Assembly (NCBI GenBank): GCA_001730015.1
Contig: MDLA01000160.1
Span: forward strand, 1-61,296
DNA: 61,296 bases
Direction: 5' to 3'
Source of the DNA: Chromatiales bacterium (ex Bugula neritina AB1)
GTDB taxonomy: Bacteria > Pseudomonadota > Gammaproteobacteria > Granulosicoccales > Granulosicoccaceae
Shown: positions 53,236-61,296 of the stretch, one piece after another
Position numbering within the stretch: the first letter of the stretch is position 1
How the letters are laid out: each line of letters begins with the position of its first letter
Position numbers and translations under genes: made by a program
Notes under the pieces: generated by a model
The model's database searches: none
What the model was told of the DNA's origin: nothing
What the model saw: only the letters and a program-made list of their open reading frames with translations

Positions 53236-53566
53236 AAGTGCAGAGCAAATTTTCCGGTCAATACGATAGAGACCTTTCATAACATATTTCTTGCTTCGAC
53301 CGCCCAGAGGGCGCCAGAATCAACAATTTGTACAAATACCGGCTCCACAATTTTTTAATCCACGAAAAGAATAAGAGGCGCAAACCTTGATCAATCCCAC
53401 CGGATTCACACGAAATTGAGGAATTCACTCATTGCATCTATTTCTCTCAAATAAACTTGGGTAAAATCCGAGCCTGCCTCATGACGAATGCCACACCAGA
53501 GGCCTGCTCTTGCTACACAATCCGTTCTTGTTACACAAATTGAGAAGTTAACTCTTTCGGCCTGTC
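53236..53566. other. Gap between convergent cysZ and chaperone genes
   Basis: In these 331 bases I see no gene. A short GC hairpin (CGCCC/GGGCG at 53301-53313) lies between the convergent genes without a T tract on either side. Confidence 0.4.
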
Positions 53567-54448
53567 CTATTGGATCACTGGCACTGACACCTCATCCATC
53601 CAATAGACCTTATTGCTATCTGCGGCTTTGTTTTTAAACTTTACACGAATGCGAGAATTACTATTAAACCTGGATTGACTAATTCCGCGCTTAATATTAA
53701 TAAATACATTCTCCCGCGGATACGGATAGTACAAAGCAAACCCCTTTAATTCCGCGATAGTTTCTTCTTTTCTCCCGTTAATTAGAGAAACTGAAAAATC
53801 ACCAAAGGCCGATCGATTTCCGCTCAAAGCTAACTGCAAATTAACTCGACCACCCGAACCAGACCGATTTAATACCACAGTGGATTTTTCCAGTGTAACA
53901 GTGGCATCTGTGTCACTGTGTCGCACGATTACCGGTATCGTTACACCGACATTTGCCGAGGAAGATGAATTAACTAACACCGGGTTATTTCCTTCACTAT
54001 CAAGCAAATCCGATCCGCTTAAAACCGGCAATGCCTCTAGCCGCATATGAGATCGATATTCGCCAGCAGCCAGCCCACCTCTTCTTACAATCACGCGAAC
54101 AACTTGTGACGCACCGGGTTTTAATCTGACCTGCCTGGGCGAGAACCGAACAATCTTTTTTGCGCTCCTTTGCTCTGGATGGAGTTCATCATCTTTAAGC
54201 GCGCCAAACAAACCATTGGCATTCAAACCCATCTCAATCAGATCCATACGATAGGCAACTTCTGTTTTTGAAGTATTCCTCAGAGTGACAGACGCGCTTC
54301 TTTCATTAGCGGCAATAGCGATTCGAGTGGGACTTAGACTAGCGGCTGATGAGTCTGCATACGCATCACCGAAAAACACTCCCGACACGAATAATAATAT
54401 AATCAATATTGAATACAACTCTTTTTCTTTTAAATAAATTAAGACCAT
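53567..54448 (-). CDS. PapD-like periplasmic fimbrial chaperone
   Basis: The 293-residue protein has a hydrophobic signal (ILIILLFVSGVFFGDAYA-DS) and a PapD-like immunoglobulin domain: SLSPTRIAIAANERSASVTLRNTS, RFSPRQVRLKPGASQVVRVIVRR and EYRSHMRLEAL are typical of the first domain, of the CsuC-like kind. The second domain is shorter in motif (VNLQLALSGNRSAFGDFSV). It would carry pilin subunits from the translocon to the usher. Unusually, it is encoded divergently from the pilin and usher genes across a 650-base region. Confidence 0.8.
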   Translation of the reverse strand: MVLIYLKEKELYSILIILLFVSGVFFGDAYADSSAASLSPTRIAIAANERSASVTLRNTSKTEVAYRMDLIEMGLNANGLFGALKDDELHPEQRSAKKIVRFSPRQVRLKPGASQVVRVIVRRGGLAAGEYRSHMRLEALPVLSGSDLLDSEGNNPVLVNSSSSANVGVTIPVIVRHSDTDATVTLEKSTVVLNRSGSGGRVNLQLALSGNRSAFGDFSVSLINGRKEETIAELKGFALYYPYPRENVFINIKRGISQSRFNSNSRIRVKFKNKAADSNKVYWMDEVSVPVIQ

Positions 54449-55098
54449 GATAACAACCCGTATTTTTGCGGAACCCTCGCCAGGGGAAATAAATAGCTAC
54501 AGCAGCGGCTGATTTATATATATACGACATCATACTCTGAAACATTAACGCAACGAACCAAAACATTACCAAGATAAGCTCCTTAATGAGACTAGCGAAT
54601 TTCTATATATATAATAATACTACCTCAAGGATACAAATCTGCACCCTCTAAACAAAGAACACTGATTTATCATTAAACCAAACAGATAATTTTGATTTCA
54701 TCGGGCAACCTTCCCTCTGTACCCAATGCGGATGAGAACTGAGCAATAGTTAAGCATACTCGCGAATAAGCAAAACCAATAGACGCTCGCAATCTCTCTG
54801 CCATTCCACACTCTGCATCCACGACTCCCGACACTGGAATTTCATTTTGTCGACAAAGACACCGAAAATCACCATATCTAACCTCTATATAGGGAGTGTG
54901 CGAGATAATGGAATACTATTGCGCTCTGATCGTCCATCGAAAACCGTGCACCAAGTCTGACTAGCACCATAAACCAACAAATCACCCACATATGGATTGT
55001 ATGGAATAGAAATGGACTGACGTTAACAAAGTTAGCTCCCAAAGAGCTAACCTGATTTTAAATATACAATCTAAATATTCACAGGAATATAATATAAA
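54449..55098. promoter_or_regulatory. Divergent regulatory region of the chaperone-usher locus
   Basis: No gene was found in these 650 AT-rich bases. The region must contain the promoters of the chaperone (minus) and the pilin operon (plus). The imperfect palindrome ctctatatagggag (about 54883-54896) and the AT tract around 54603-54618 are possible control elements. AGGAA lies about 12 bases before the pilin ATG. Confidence 0.5.
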
Positions 55099-55668
55099 AT
55101 GAAAAATATCAAATTGGCAATGGCTTTAACCGCAGCTATGGTTGCTTCAAGCTCCGTAAATGCAACCAATACACAGCAAGCAACCGTTGGTGTTACCGCT
55201 TATATTGCTGCAGGCCTTAGTCTGTCCATAGATAGCCCCCTGGTTTTTGGCGCACTTGTAATGCCAGTCACAACCGGTGAAGTAGACGTGTCTTCGCCGA
55301 GTAGCATCAATATCACATGCGAAAACGATATCGAGTACTCAACTCATGGTTCACCTTCCGGCATGGGAAATCTCTCGCAAAATGCAAGTGGAGCCGATGT
55401 CACTCCTGACCAAGGTATTATCATAATCACCGGGGAACCAGAATACGCGATTTCAGTTTCTGTTTCAGCTGGCGAGACTCCAGAAGGAGTAGTCTTTTCC
55501 CCATTAGTCGACGACGACTGTGATTCCGGTGCTCAGCCTGGAAATACTGCATTAGATGATAATGGCAATTTGACTTTAAAACTCTTTGGATCTCTAACTG
55601 TCGATGAAACATTCATTGCTGACAAAGAAATAGTAACCAATGCAGTGGTAACTGTTAACTATCGCTAA
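55099..55668 (+). CDS. DUF4402-type pilin-like subunit (probable major subunit)
   Basis: The 189-residue exported protein has a signal peptide ending SSVNA-TN and a beta-rich body. The strand SLSIDSPLVFGALVMP near residue 40 carries the FGALV motif, and the C-terminal VVTVNYR is the DUF4402 ending. There are two Cys. It resembles small subunits of CsuA/B-like or DUF4402 pili. It is first in the operon and is followed by a strong hairpin, so it is likely the most abundant subunit. Confidence 0.7.
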   Translation: MKNIKLAMALTAAMVASSSVNATNTQQATVGVTAYIAAGLSLSIDSPLVFGALVMPVTTGEVDVSSPSSINITCENDIEYSTHGSPSGMGNLSQNASGADVTPDQGIIIITGEPEYAISVSVSAGETPEGVVFSPLVDDDCDSGAQPGNTALDDNGNLTLKLFGSLTVDETFIADKEIVTNAVVTVNYR

Positions 55669-55682
55669 GCACAAAACAGCCA

Positions 55683-55709
55683 CCGATCTGTTCACTCTGA
55701 ACAGATCGG
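55683..55709 (+). terminator. Attenuator hairpin after the pilin gene
   Basis: CCGATCTGTTC (55683-55693) and GAACAGATCGG (55699-55709) form a perfect eleven-pair stem with a five-base loop, followed by a weak T-rich run (gtttatt). It probably gives more pilin message than tip or usher message. Confidence 0.75.
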
Positions 55710-55754
55710 GCTCATGTTTATTATCTGATTCAAATACTCCAGCCGTAGCCTAGA

Positions 55755-56900
55755 ATGAATCTAAAGAAACCTGCACCAATATTAATCATATGTACTGCGC
55801 TATTGTCAACCTGGGTGATTGGCCATCGCTTTATTCTGCATAAGGGAGAATCTATTACCCCTCCCTTCCTCACAGAAAACACGTCGATCCCGGAGCCGCC
55901 CACTGCCGCGGCCCATAGCACTCAACCGAATATCAGAATAACGGAAAGAGTGCCTCTTAGCTTTGGCGCTCTGGTCAAAGGTGATAATGATCAGTTTATC
56001 GAGTTAACCCCGGATGGAAGTGTTTTCGCCTCCGGTGGTATAACCGGCCAAAGCCAGCATTCGCATATCGGCGCGACCAATCTGGACAATTTCTCGTCAA
56101 ATCCCCTCTATAGAATTCAGCCTGGCCGCCTGTCTTTCGACATTAATTCACTGGCCGAGAAGAGCACTGTGCGCGTGGAGTTCATAGATGGTGACCTGGG
56201 CACAGGCGTCAATCTCTCAAATCTGTTGATCGACGTTGGGCCCGACACAAGCGATGGGTTACTACCGTTACCCGCAACCACCAACAATAAAATAGAATTT
56301 CAGGCGACTCACTCCATATCTCAAGCCACTGTAGACCTTGCCTTTGGCGGTCGACTGACATTGTCTGACCACTCTACAGGCGAGATCAATTCACCGATGA
56401 ACGTTAATATTACTGTCGACAATCCACAACCCGAATGGACTTACTGCGCGAGAGAGTGGCGCTATTGCCGCATACCCGGCCCCGCAATCGTCAGGTACGG
56501 AGCAAAGGGGAAATACGCTTTTAGATTTGTATCACGCTACGGTATCAAGTGCAATAACTACAAGTTTGGAGACCCCTTTAGAGGCATCCGAAAAAGTTGC
56601 GAGTACAAACTAAAAAGTACACCGCAACCCCGAGTACTGGCGACAGTATATGAACATATCAACTATGGCGGGAGATCGTGGGATCTTTCAGAGAATGGAA
56701 AATTCGCAATAACTGAACTCCAGCATTCTATAGGAAATGACATTATCTCCTCTATCAAGGTTGCAGCTGGATACAAACTAACAGCTTGTGAACATAATTT
56801 TACCGGCAATTGCAAAACATTTACCAACAACATCTCGAACCTCATCACTATCGGCTTTAACGACGTGATCTCATCATTTGAAGTCTCCCGAGCACACTAG
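55755..56900 (+). CDS. Composite DUF4402 / lectin-like / beta-gamma-crystallin protein, probable tip adhesin
   Basis: The 381-residue exported protein has an N-terminal hydrophobic helix (ILIICTALLSTWVIG). Residues ~58-225 are DUF4402-like, sharing LSFGALV and the final VNITVDN strand with the pilin. Residues ~228-287 hold a Cys-rich segment (YCAREWRYCRIPG, VRYGAKGKYAFR, FGDPFRGIRKSC) of a kind found in secreted lectins and glycosidases. Residues ~295-381 form a beta/gamma-crystallin domain (ATVYEHINYGGRSWDLS, ISSIKVAAGY, ACEHNFTGNCKTF). A two-domain pilin with an adhesive end is the usual form of a chaperone-usher tip. It overlaps the usher start by one base. Confidence 0.7.
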   Translation: MNLKKPAPILIICTALLSTWVIGHRFILHKGESITPPFLTENTSIPEPPTAAAHSTQPNIRITERVPLSFGALVKGDNDQFIELTPDGSVFASGGITGQSQHSHIGATNLDNFSSNPLYRIQPGRLSFDINSLAEKSTVRVEFIDGDLGTGVNLSNLLIDVGPDTSDGLLPLPATTNNKIEFQATHSISQATVDLAFGGRLTLSDHSTGEINSPMNVNITVDNPQPEWTYCAREWRYCRIPGPAIVRYGAKGKYAFRFVSRYGIKCNNYKFGDPFRGIRKSCEYKLKSTPQPRVLATVYEHINYGGRSWDLSENGKFAITELQHSIGNDIISSIKVAAGYKLTACEHNFTGNCKTFTNNISNLITIGFNDVISSFEVSRAH

Positions 56901-59900
56901 TGGTATTTACTATGATTCCCTTTCCCGAAAAGACGAACCTCAATGGACGAGTTTACTGGAAGCCCTGCAGCCAATTGAGCGCGCTATCATCCACCCTTCT
57001 GGTACTGTTTTTGACAACGGCTGTTCCCGCTTACTCTGACACCCACAACATCAACGTTCTGCTCGACACTTCTACAGATCAGGAAGTGCCACCGGAGGCA
57101 CCCGAAATAGATTTCGGCGAAGAAGGCGATGTCATCCTGAAAGTTTTTCTACGTGACATACTACTCACAGACGGCTTGTTTGCTATTATGCGCGAAGGTA
57201 GAGTCTTTTTGCCGCTGGCCGAGCTATCGTCGCTACTGGATTTCCCAATTGTGGTTGATGTGGTCACCGGTAAAGCAAGCGGCTGGTATCTAGAACCGAA
57301 AAACACATTTAGTCTCGATATAAAATCCGGCACCGCTACCACCACAGATCAAAATTTCAGCTTTACCGATGCGGGAGTTTTCACAGACGATATCGACCTG
57401 TTTGTCGACTCCTTTTTACTGCAGCAATGGTTACCACTTTTCTTTGATGTCTCCCTATCTGCGCAAATCCTTAACGTGCGTTCAACCGAAAAGCTCTCAA
57501 AGGAACTCGCTCGAGAACGCTCTAGTCGGAACGTACAGAAAGATGTGAGATTCGCGGCAACCCGAGAATATTATATTCCAGACTATCGCTTCGTGGACTG
57601 GCCGGAAGTCAACTTCAGTCTCGGCGGATTTTTCGCACCCGAATCCGAAGTAGCTCGCTACGACTATCGCGTTCGCGCGGTCGGAGACTTCGCCTTTTTG
57701 AATGGCAAAGTCAGTATTAGCGGCAGCCAGGATCAAATTGCCGCCTCAACGGTAACACTAGGCAGGAGCGATCCACGTGGTATGTTTGGACCACTGCGTG
57801 TTGCCGACTTTGAAGTTGGCGACACATCGCAGTTTTTGCCCGGGATGATAGGCAGCAGTTTGTCGGGACGGGGTTTGCGTTTTGGTAATACACGATTAGC
57901 TAACCAACGGGATCTTGATAGCATCGATCTGCAGGGGGAGCAGCAGTCTGAATTTGAAGTTGAATTATACGTTAATGACCGCTTGCGTGGCGTTGATCGG
58001 GACAGCCAGGACAGCATCTATGATTTTCAAAATGTCCCTTTGCAGCTGGGACAAAATGAAATAAGACTGGAATTTTACGGCCCGCAAGGTCAACGCTTTA
58101 CCGAAACTACGCATACATTTATTGGCGGTGGCCAGGGACGAAAGGGAAACTTTGACTATGAATTCGCTGTAGTTGAACCAGGCCAGCGTTTATTTGATCT
58201 GTTTGATGAAACAAATGAGCCAGAGGACAACAGCACCTTAACTGATATCAGTTTGAGCAGCGCACTGAATGTGTCCTATGGACTGACGGAACGTACAAGC
58301 CTCGGCCTGACGGTGGCAAGCCTTGCAACAGACAATATCGAAGAAAGCCCTGCCGCATCTGAAAATAGCTTGTACGTGAACGCCAAGGTGTCGACCGATG
58401 TGGCCGGAGTACTGATGTCAAGCGACTTAACGGTAGACCCCAATGGCAAAGTAGCAGGATTAGTAGCAGCGAGAACTACGGTGGGGAAATACGAGCTCGG
58501 CGTAGCTCAACGCCTCTTTCAGCGAGATTTTCGCGACATCAGCGCGATAAATAGTGAAAACACAGATAACCTGACTCGCTCAAGTACTTCCGCAAATCTA
58601 TCTCGGCGATTCTTTGGAATTCCGAGCGGCAGACTCTCCTACGGAGCAAACGCCGGCCATCAGCAGGACCAGGCGGGCGACTCGTCAGGTTCGCTCGGAG
58701 CGAGAATCGATTATCAGACCGGATCACTGGGTTTGTCCTGGTCGCACAATCATCAATTTGATTTTGCCCGTGACGACGACAGCCTGTCAGGTCAGGTAGG
58801 CGCCAGATTTAGCTCTGGAAACTTCACCCAATGGTCATTCAATACCAACCTGATCTACAACAACAGCGGGGAACGCCTGTTACAAAGCGGCTCACTGCGC
58901 GCTGCACGACCACTGGGGCAAAAGGGCTACCTGAGCCTGAGCGGCACCCGCGATCTGGAACTGGCCAACACAGCTTACACTGCCTCATGGAACAAGCACT
59001 TCCAGCCATTCAAGCTAAGCACATCCGTCTCGGGCACCTCATCGGAAGATATCTCGGTGAGAGTCGGACTTGACCTGACCGCCAGACGCTACCCCAATCG
59101 CTTGCTGCCCTCTTTTTCAAGCAGCGGTAGCGGCAGCGCAGTTGCCGTGCTAATTTTTGGTGACGATAACCAGAATGGCAAATACGATAAATCGGAGCCG
59201 CTTCTCGAAGGCATACGCCTGACCCGCAACGGACTGCTGACGGCGGCGGCGACCGACAAAAACGGTGTTGCGTTGTTGACGGGTTTATCCAGCAGCACCT
59301 CAGTGGATATAGGTATCGTTGAGGCCGACATCAAAGACCCGAGCCTTAAATACAGCGCAATTGAAAAAGGTATATTACCTCGCCCTGGTCGTGTGCCGGT
59401 TCTAGAGGTTGCGTTACAACGCGCTACAGATATTGAGGGCACGGTGACAGTCGCAGGGGACAATCCAGCTCCCAATGTGCGCATGGTGCTTACACCAGTT
59501 GACGGGGGGAAGCCTATGGAAATATATACAGAGTACGACGGTTACTACTATCTGTCCCATGTACCGTTGGGCGTCTACGAATTCGGCCCTGATTCAGAGC
59601 AACTGGAATCCGCCGGCCTGGTGGCACAACCTGCCACACGACAACTGGTACTAGAAAATCTCGACGACTTTCCTCCGCCGGAAGACTTTAATCTGCTTCG
59701 AATTGCTGATCTTCAAGCGGATACAGCCAGCAATGTACCCGAGCTGGCAAGTGCTATTGCATTTGCTCCTGACCAACCAGTCGACAGCAACAGGGAAGAT
59801 CGGAAGCTCAAAGACCGGCATTGGGTGCTGGCACAGAAAAGTGATGACTACACCATTCAAATCAATTCCTCGGTCGATCGTGAATTATTGTTGAGCGAAG

Positions 59901-60886
59901 CGCAGGTCATTGTTTCATCAGATCCACTGTCATACTTCGCTTTCAAAAAAACACCTTCCGGGAGGCCCGTGTACGGTCTGGCTAACGGTGTATATGATTC
60001 GGCTAAAGATGCACTTGATGCTATTAGTAAGTTCCCGGACGAGATGAAAGTGTACCAGCCGTGGGTACGGCAGTTTAATGAATTGCAACAGCAGATTGAA
60101 TCGAATAACGACAGTACTGCACCCGAGCTGGCAAGTACTATAGCGATTGATCCTGCCGAATCGGCTAACGGCGATAACTACAGGGAAAACGACAGAAAGC
60201 TCAAGAACCGGCATTGGGTGCTGGCACAGAAAAGCGATGACTACACCATTCAAATAAGTTCTTCGGTCGATCGCGAACTGCTGTTGAGCGAAGCGCAGGC
60301 CATTGCTTCATCGGATCCATTGTCCTACTTCGATTTCAAGAAAACACCTTCCGGGCGACCCGTGTATGGTCTGGCTATCGGCGTATATGATTCGGCTTAT
60401 GATGCACTTGATGCAATTAGCAAGTTCCCGGACGAGATGAAGGTGTACCAGCCGTGGGTACGGCAGTTTAATGAATTGCAACAGCAGATTGAATCGAATA
60501 ACGACAGTACTGCACCCGAGCTGGCAAGTGCAATTGCGATTAATCCCGACAACGATAGCAACAGGAACAACCACAGAAAACTCAAAGACCGACATTGGGT
60601 GCTGGCACAGAAAAGCAATGACTACACCATTCAAATCAATTCCTCGGTCGATCGTGAATTATTGTTGAGCGAGGCACAGGTCATTGTTTCATCAGATCCA
60701 CTGTCATACTTCGCTTTCAAAAAAACACCTTCCGGGCGACCCGTGTATGGTCTGGCTATCGGTGTATATGATTCGGCTAAAGATGCACTCGATGCAATCA
60801 GTAAGTTTCCGGACGAGATGAAATTATATAATCCATGGGTACGGCAGTTTAATGAATTGCAACGGCAGATTAAAATCAATCACTAA
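56900..60886 (+). CDS. Outer-membrane usher with three C-terminal SPOR-like domains
   Basis: The listed start is GTG 56900; ATG 56912 is equally good. After a signal peptide (about residues 30-46, PAYS-DT), residues ~70-730 are usher-like: an N-terminal domain (FLPLAELSSLLDFPI), barrel strands and a plug-like ELYVNDRLRGVDRDSQDSIYDF. Residues ~740-940 contain two carboxypeptidase-like or TcfC-type beta domains (FGDDNQNGKYDKSEPLLEGI, DIEGTVTVAGDNPAP). The tail has three near-identical ~95-residue SPOR-like domains at about 974-1067, 1105-1197 and 1232-1328 (YTIQINSSVDRELLLSEAQ, GLAIGVYDSAKDALDAI, PWVRQFNEL), linked by PELAS linkers. SPOR domains bind denuded septal peptidoglycan. Ushers normally end near 800-850 residues, so this fusion is unusual. 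Confidence 0.8.
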   Translation: MVFTMIPFPEKTNLNGRVYWKPCSQLSALSSTLLVLFLTTAVPAYSDTHNINVLLDTSTDQEVPPEAPEIDFGEEGDVILKVFLRDILLTDGLFAIMREGRVFLPLAELSSLLDFPIVVDVVTGKASGWYLEPKNTFSLDIKSGTATTTDQNFSFTDAGVFTDDIDLFVDSFLLQQWLPLFFDVSLSAQILNVRSTEKLSKELARERSSRNVQKDVRFAATREYYIPDYRFVDWPEVNFSLGGFFAPESEVARYDYRVRAVGDFAFLNGKVSISGSQDQIAASTVTLGRSDPRGMFGPLRVADFEVGDTSQFLPGMIGSSLSGRGLRFGNTRLANQRDLDSIDLQGEQQSEFEVELYVNDRLRGVDRDSQDSIYDFQNVPLQLGQNEIRLEFYGPQGQRFTETTHTFIGGGQGRKGNFDYEFAVVEPGQRLFDLFDETNEPEDNSTLTDISLSSALNVSYGLTERTSLGLTVASLATDNIEESPAASENSLYVNAKVSTDVAGVLMSSDLTVDPNGKVAGLVAARTTVGKYELGVAQRLFQRDFRDISAINSENTDNLTRSSTSANLSRRFFGIPSGRLSYGANAGHQQDQAGDSSGSLGARIDYQTGSLGLSWSHNHQFDFARDDDSLSGQVGARFSSGNFTQWSFNTNLIYNNSGERLLQSGSLRAARPLGQKGYLSLSGTRDLELANTAYTASWNKHFQPFKLSTSVSGTSSEDISVRVGLDLTARRYPNRLLPSFSSSGSGSAVAVLIFGDDNQNGKYDKSEPLLEGIRLTRNGLLTAAATDKNGVALLTGLSSSTSVDIGIVEADIKDPSLKYSAIEKGILPRPGRVPVLEVALQRATDIEGTVTVAGDNPAPNVRMVLTPVDGGKPMEIYTEYDGYYYLSHVPLGVYEFGPDSEQLESAGLVAQPATRQLVLENLDDFPPPEDFNLLRIADLQADTASNVPELASAIAFAPDQPVDSNREDRKLKDRHWVLAQKSDDYTIQINSSVDRELLLSEAQVIVSSDPLSYFAFKKTPSGRPVYGLANGVYDSAKDALDAISKFPDEMKVYQPWVRQFNELQQQIESNNDSTAPELASTIAIDPAESANGDNYRENDRKLKNRHWVLAQKSDDYTIQISSSVDRELLLSEAQAIASSDPLSYFDFKKTPSGRPVYGLAIGVYDSAYDALDAISKFPDEMKVYQPWVRQFNELQQQIESNNDSTAPELASAIAINPDNDSNRNNHRKLKDRHWVLAQKSNDYTIQINSSVDRELLLSEAQVIVSSDPLSYFAFKKTPSGRPVYGLAIGVYDSAKDALDAISKFPDEMKLYNPWVRQFNELQRQIKINH
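59741..60883 (+). repeat. Three tandem in-frame repeats encoding SPOR-like domains
   Basis: Units start at gagctggcaagt: 59741, 60125 and 60518, with spacings of 384 and 393 bases (128 and 131 codons). DNA identity between units is very high over the domain part, while linkers differ by small indels. Units 1 and 3 share variants (INSSV, VIVSS, YFAF) against unit 2 (ISSSV, AIASS, YFDF), while units 2 and 3 share GLAIG. This fits recent duplication with exchange between units. Confidence 0.9.
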
Positions 60887-60910
60887 GAGCTAAGACGTTG
60901 ATTCTCACAG

Positions 60911-60960
60911 CACGCTCTACCGGTAGGCTGTTGAGCGTCTTTGAGACGAGAAACAGCGTG
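60911..60960 (+). promoter_or_regulatory. Branched hairpin structure downstream of the usher
   Basis: The outer arms CACGCT (60911-60916) and AGCGTG (60955-60960) enclose a palindrome CTACCGGTAG (60917-60926) and a second stem CGTCT/AGACG (60936-60948). The layout is cruciform-like. There is no T tract, so it may be a 3' processing structure rather than a simple terminator. Confidence 0.4.
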
Positions 60961-61066
60961 GTTTAATAACGAACACTAAACCAAGCGGCGAGTGCTATTC
61001 GACTCGCATTGCCAATAGCAAAAAGGATCCCTCACCTGAAAATGTGAGTGAACAGTGAAAATCGGG

Positions 61067-61181
61067 GCTTGTTTAGCCCGCATTATTCATGGGGTGGCGA
61101 GGATATCGTGCCAACCTTATTTATTCAATCTATGGGATTTCACAGTGGATTTTCTTCTCGCGTCGAATACTTACTGACTCA
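61067..61181 (-). repeat. Interspersed repeat, family 3, copy 2 (inverted)
   Basis: Read on minus, this matches 11193-11303 with the same block order: tcagtaagtattcgacgcg, agaagaaaatccactgtgaa, tgaataaataaggt, gatatcctcgccacccc and atgaataatgcgggcta. The remaining gene-free bases from 60887 to the window end show only small hairpins and no reliable gene. Confidence 0.85.
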
Positions 61182-61296
61182 AGTTTCGGAGTTCAAATCC
61201 CCTATTTTTGACCCGATCATTCGTGTTCCAGTTTCATAGTGAGCACATCTAGCTGGAGGCTTTTCACGAAGAATTTTTCGACCTCCTCATCAATGA

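Noticed and set aside
53301..53313. GC hairpin as terminator of cysZ or the chaperone gene
   Set aside because: The stem is only five pairs and no T tract follows on either strand.
1..61296. tRNA, rRNA or riboswitch candidates
   Set aside because: No cloverleaf with CCA end, rRNA segment or recognisable riboswitch core was found when reading the intergenic regions.

Overview
The window reads as the chromosome of a Gram-negative bacterium, most likely a marine or sediment gammaproteobacterium able to oxidise reduced sulfur. This is inferred from gene content: aprMBA plus sat (reverse sulfate-reduction branch, AMP-dependent sulfite oxidation), chaperone-usher secretion genes, a TctCBA/TctDE system, CysZ and SlyD. 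No rRNA, tRNA, CRISPR array or intact insertion sequence was seen. I cannot name the genus from the sequence alone.

Layout. 1-5.7 kb (minus strand) is an accessory region of Rhs/RTX toxin-cassette remnants around a large coiled-coil DUF4041/GIY-YIG protein. 6.3-8.5 kb holds a secreted beta-propeller protein and an agmatinase-type ureohydrolase. 8.9-19.6 kb is a sugar or polyol catabolic locus: a TIM-barrel isomerase and a Gfo/Idh dehydrogenase on the plus strand, facing a translationally coupled minus-strand set (binding protein, two permeases, small membrane protein, two ATPases, DhaK-DhaL kinase, LacI regulator). Two operator-like palindromes lie in front of the transporter. 19.7-26.3 kb is a tricarboxylate-type tctCBA transporter, divergent from a response regulator, a kinase and an extra periplasmic binding protein. 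26.3-35 kb is an amide and nitrogen-scavenging locus: glutamine-synthetase-like enzyme, LivGKFHM-type ABC transporter and formamidase on minus, with N-formylglutamate amidohydrolase and an isochorismatase-fold hydrolase on plus. 35-41.4 kb carries a large lipoprotein, a HAD phosphatase, a 53-residue protein, a TPR protein, SlyD and an unknown protein. 41.5-47.8 kb is the sulfur-oxidation block (aprMBA, phosphodiesterase-like protein, MazG-like protein, sat). 47.9-53.2 kb has a GltB-like protein, an acetolactate synthase, a DinB-like protein and CysZ. 53.5-60.9 kb is an unusual chaperone-usher locus.

The most striking object is the usher at 56900-60886. After a barrel and carboxypeptidase-like domains it carries three nearly identical C-terminal SPOR-like domains, which would be expected to hold the usher against denuded (septal) peptidoglycan. 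It is preceded by a DUF4402-type pilin and a probable tip protein that joins a DUF4402-like region to a cysteine-rich lectin-like segment and a beta/gamma-crystallin domain.

Three families of interspersed non-coding repeats were found by eye: a ~160-195 bp near-palindromic element in four copies, a ~100 bp element in two copies, and a ~105 bp element in two inverted copies. Some copies end exactly on the TAG stop of the neighbouring gene. Perfect stem-loops follow several first or abundant genes (tctC, livK, the sugar-binding protein, the pilin), which fits differential expression within operons.
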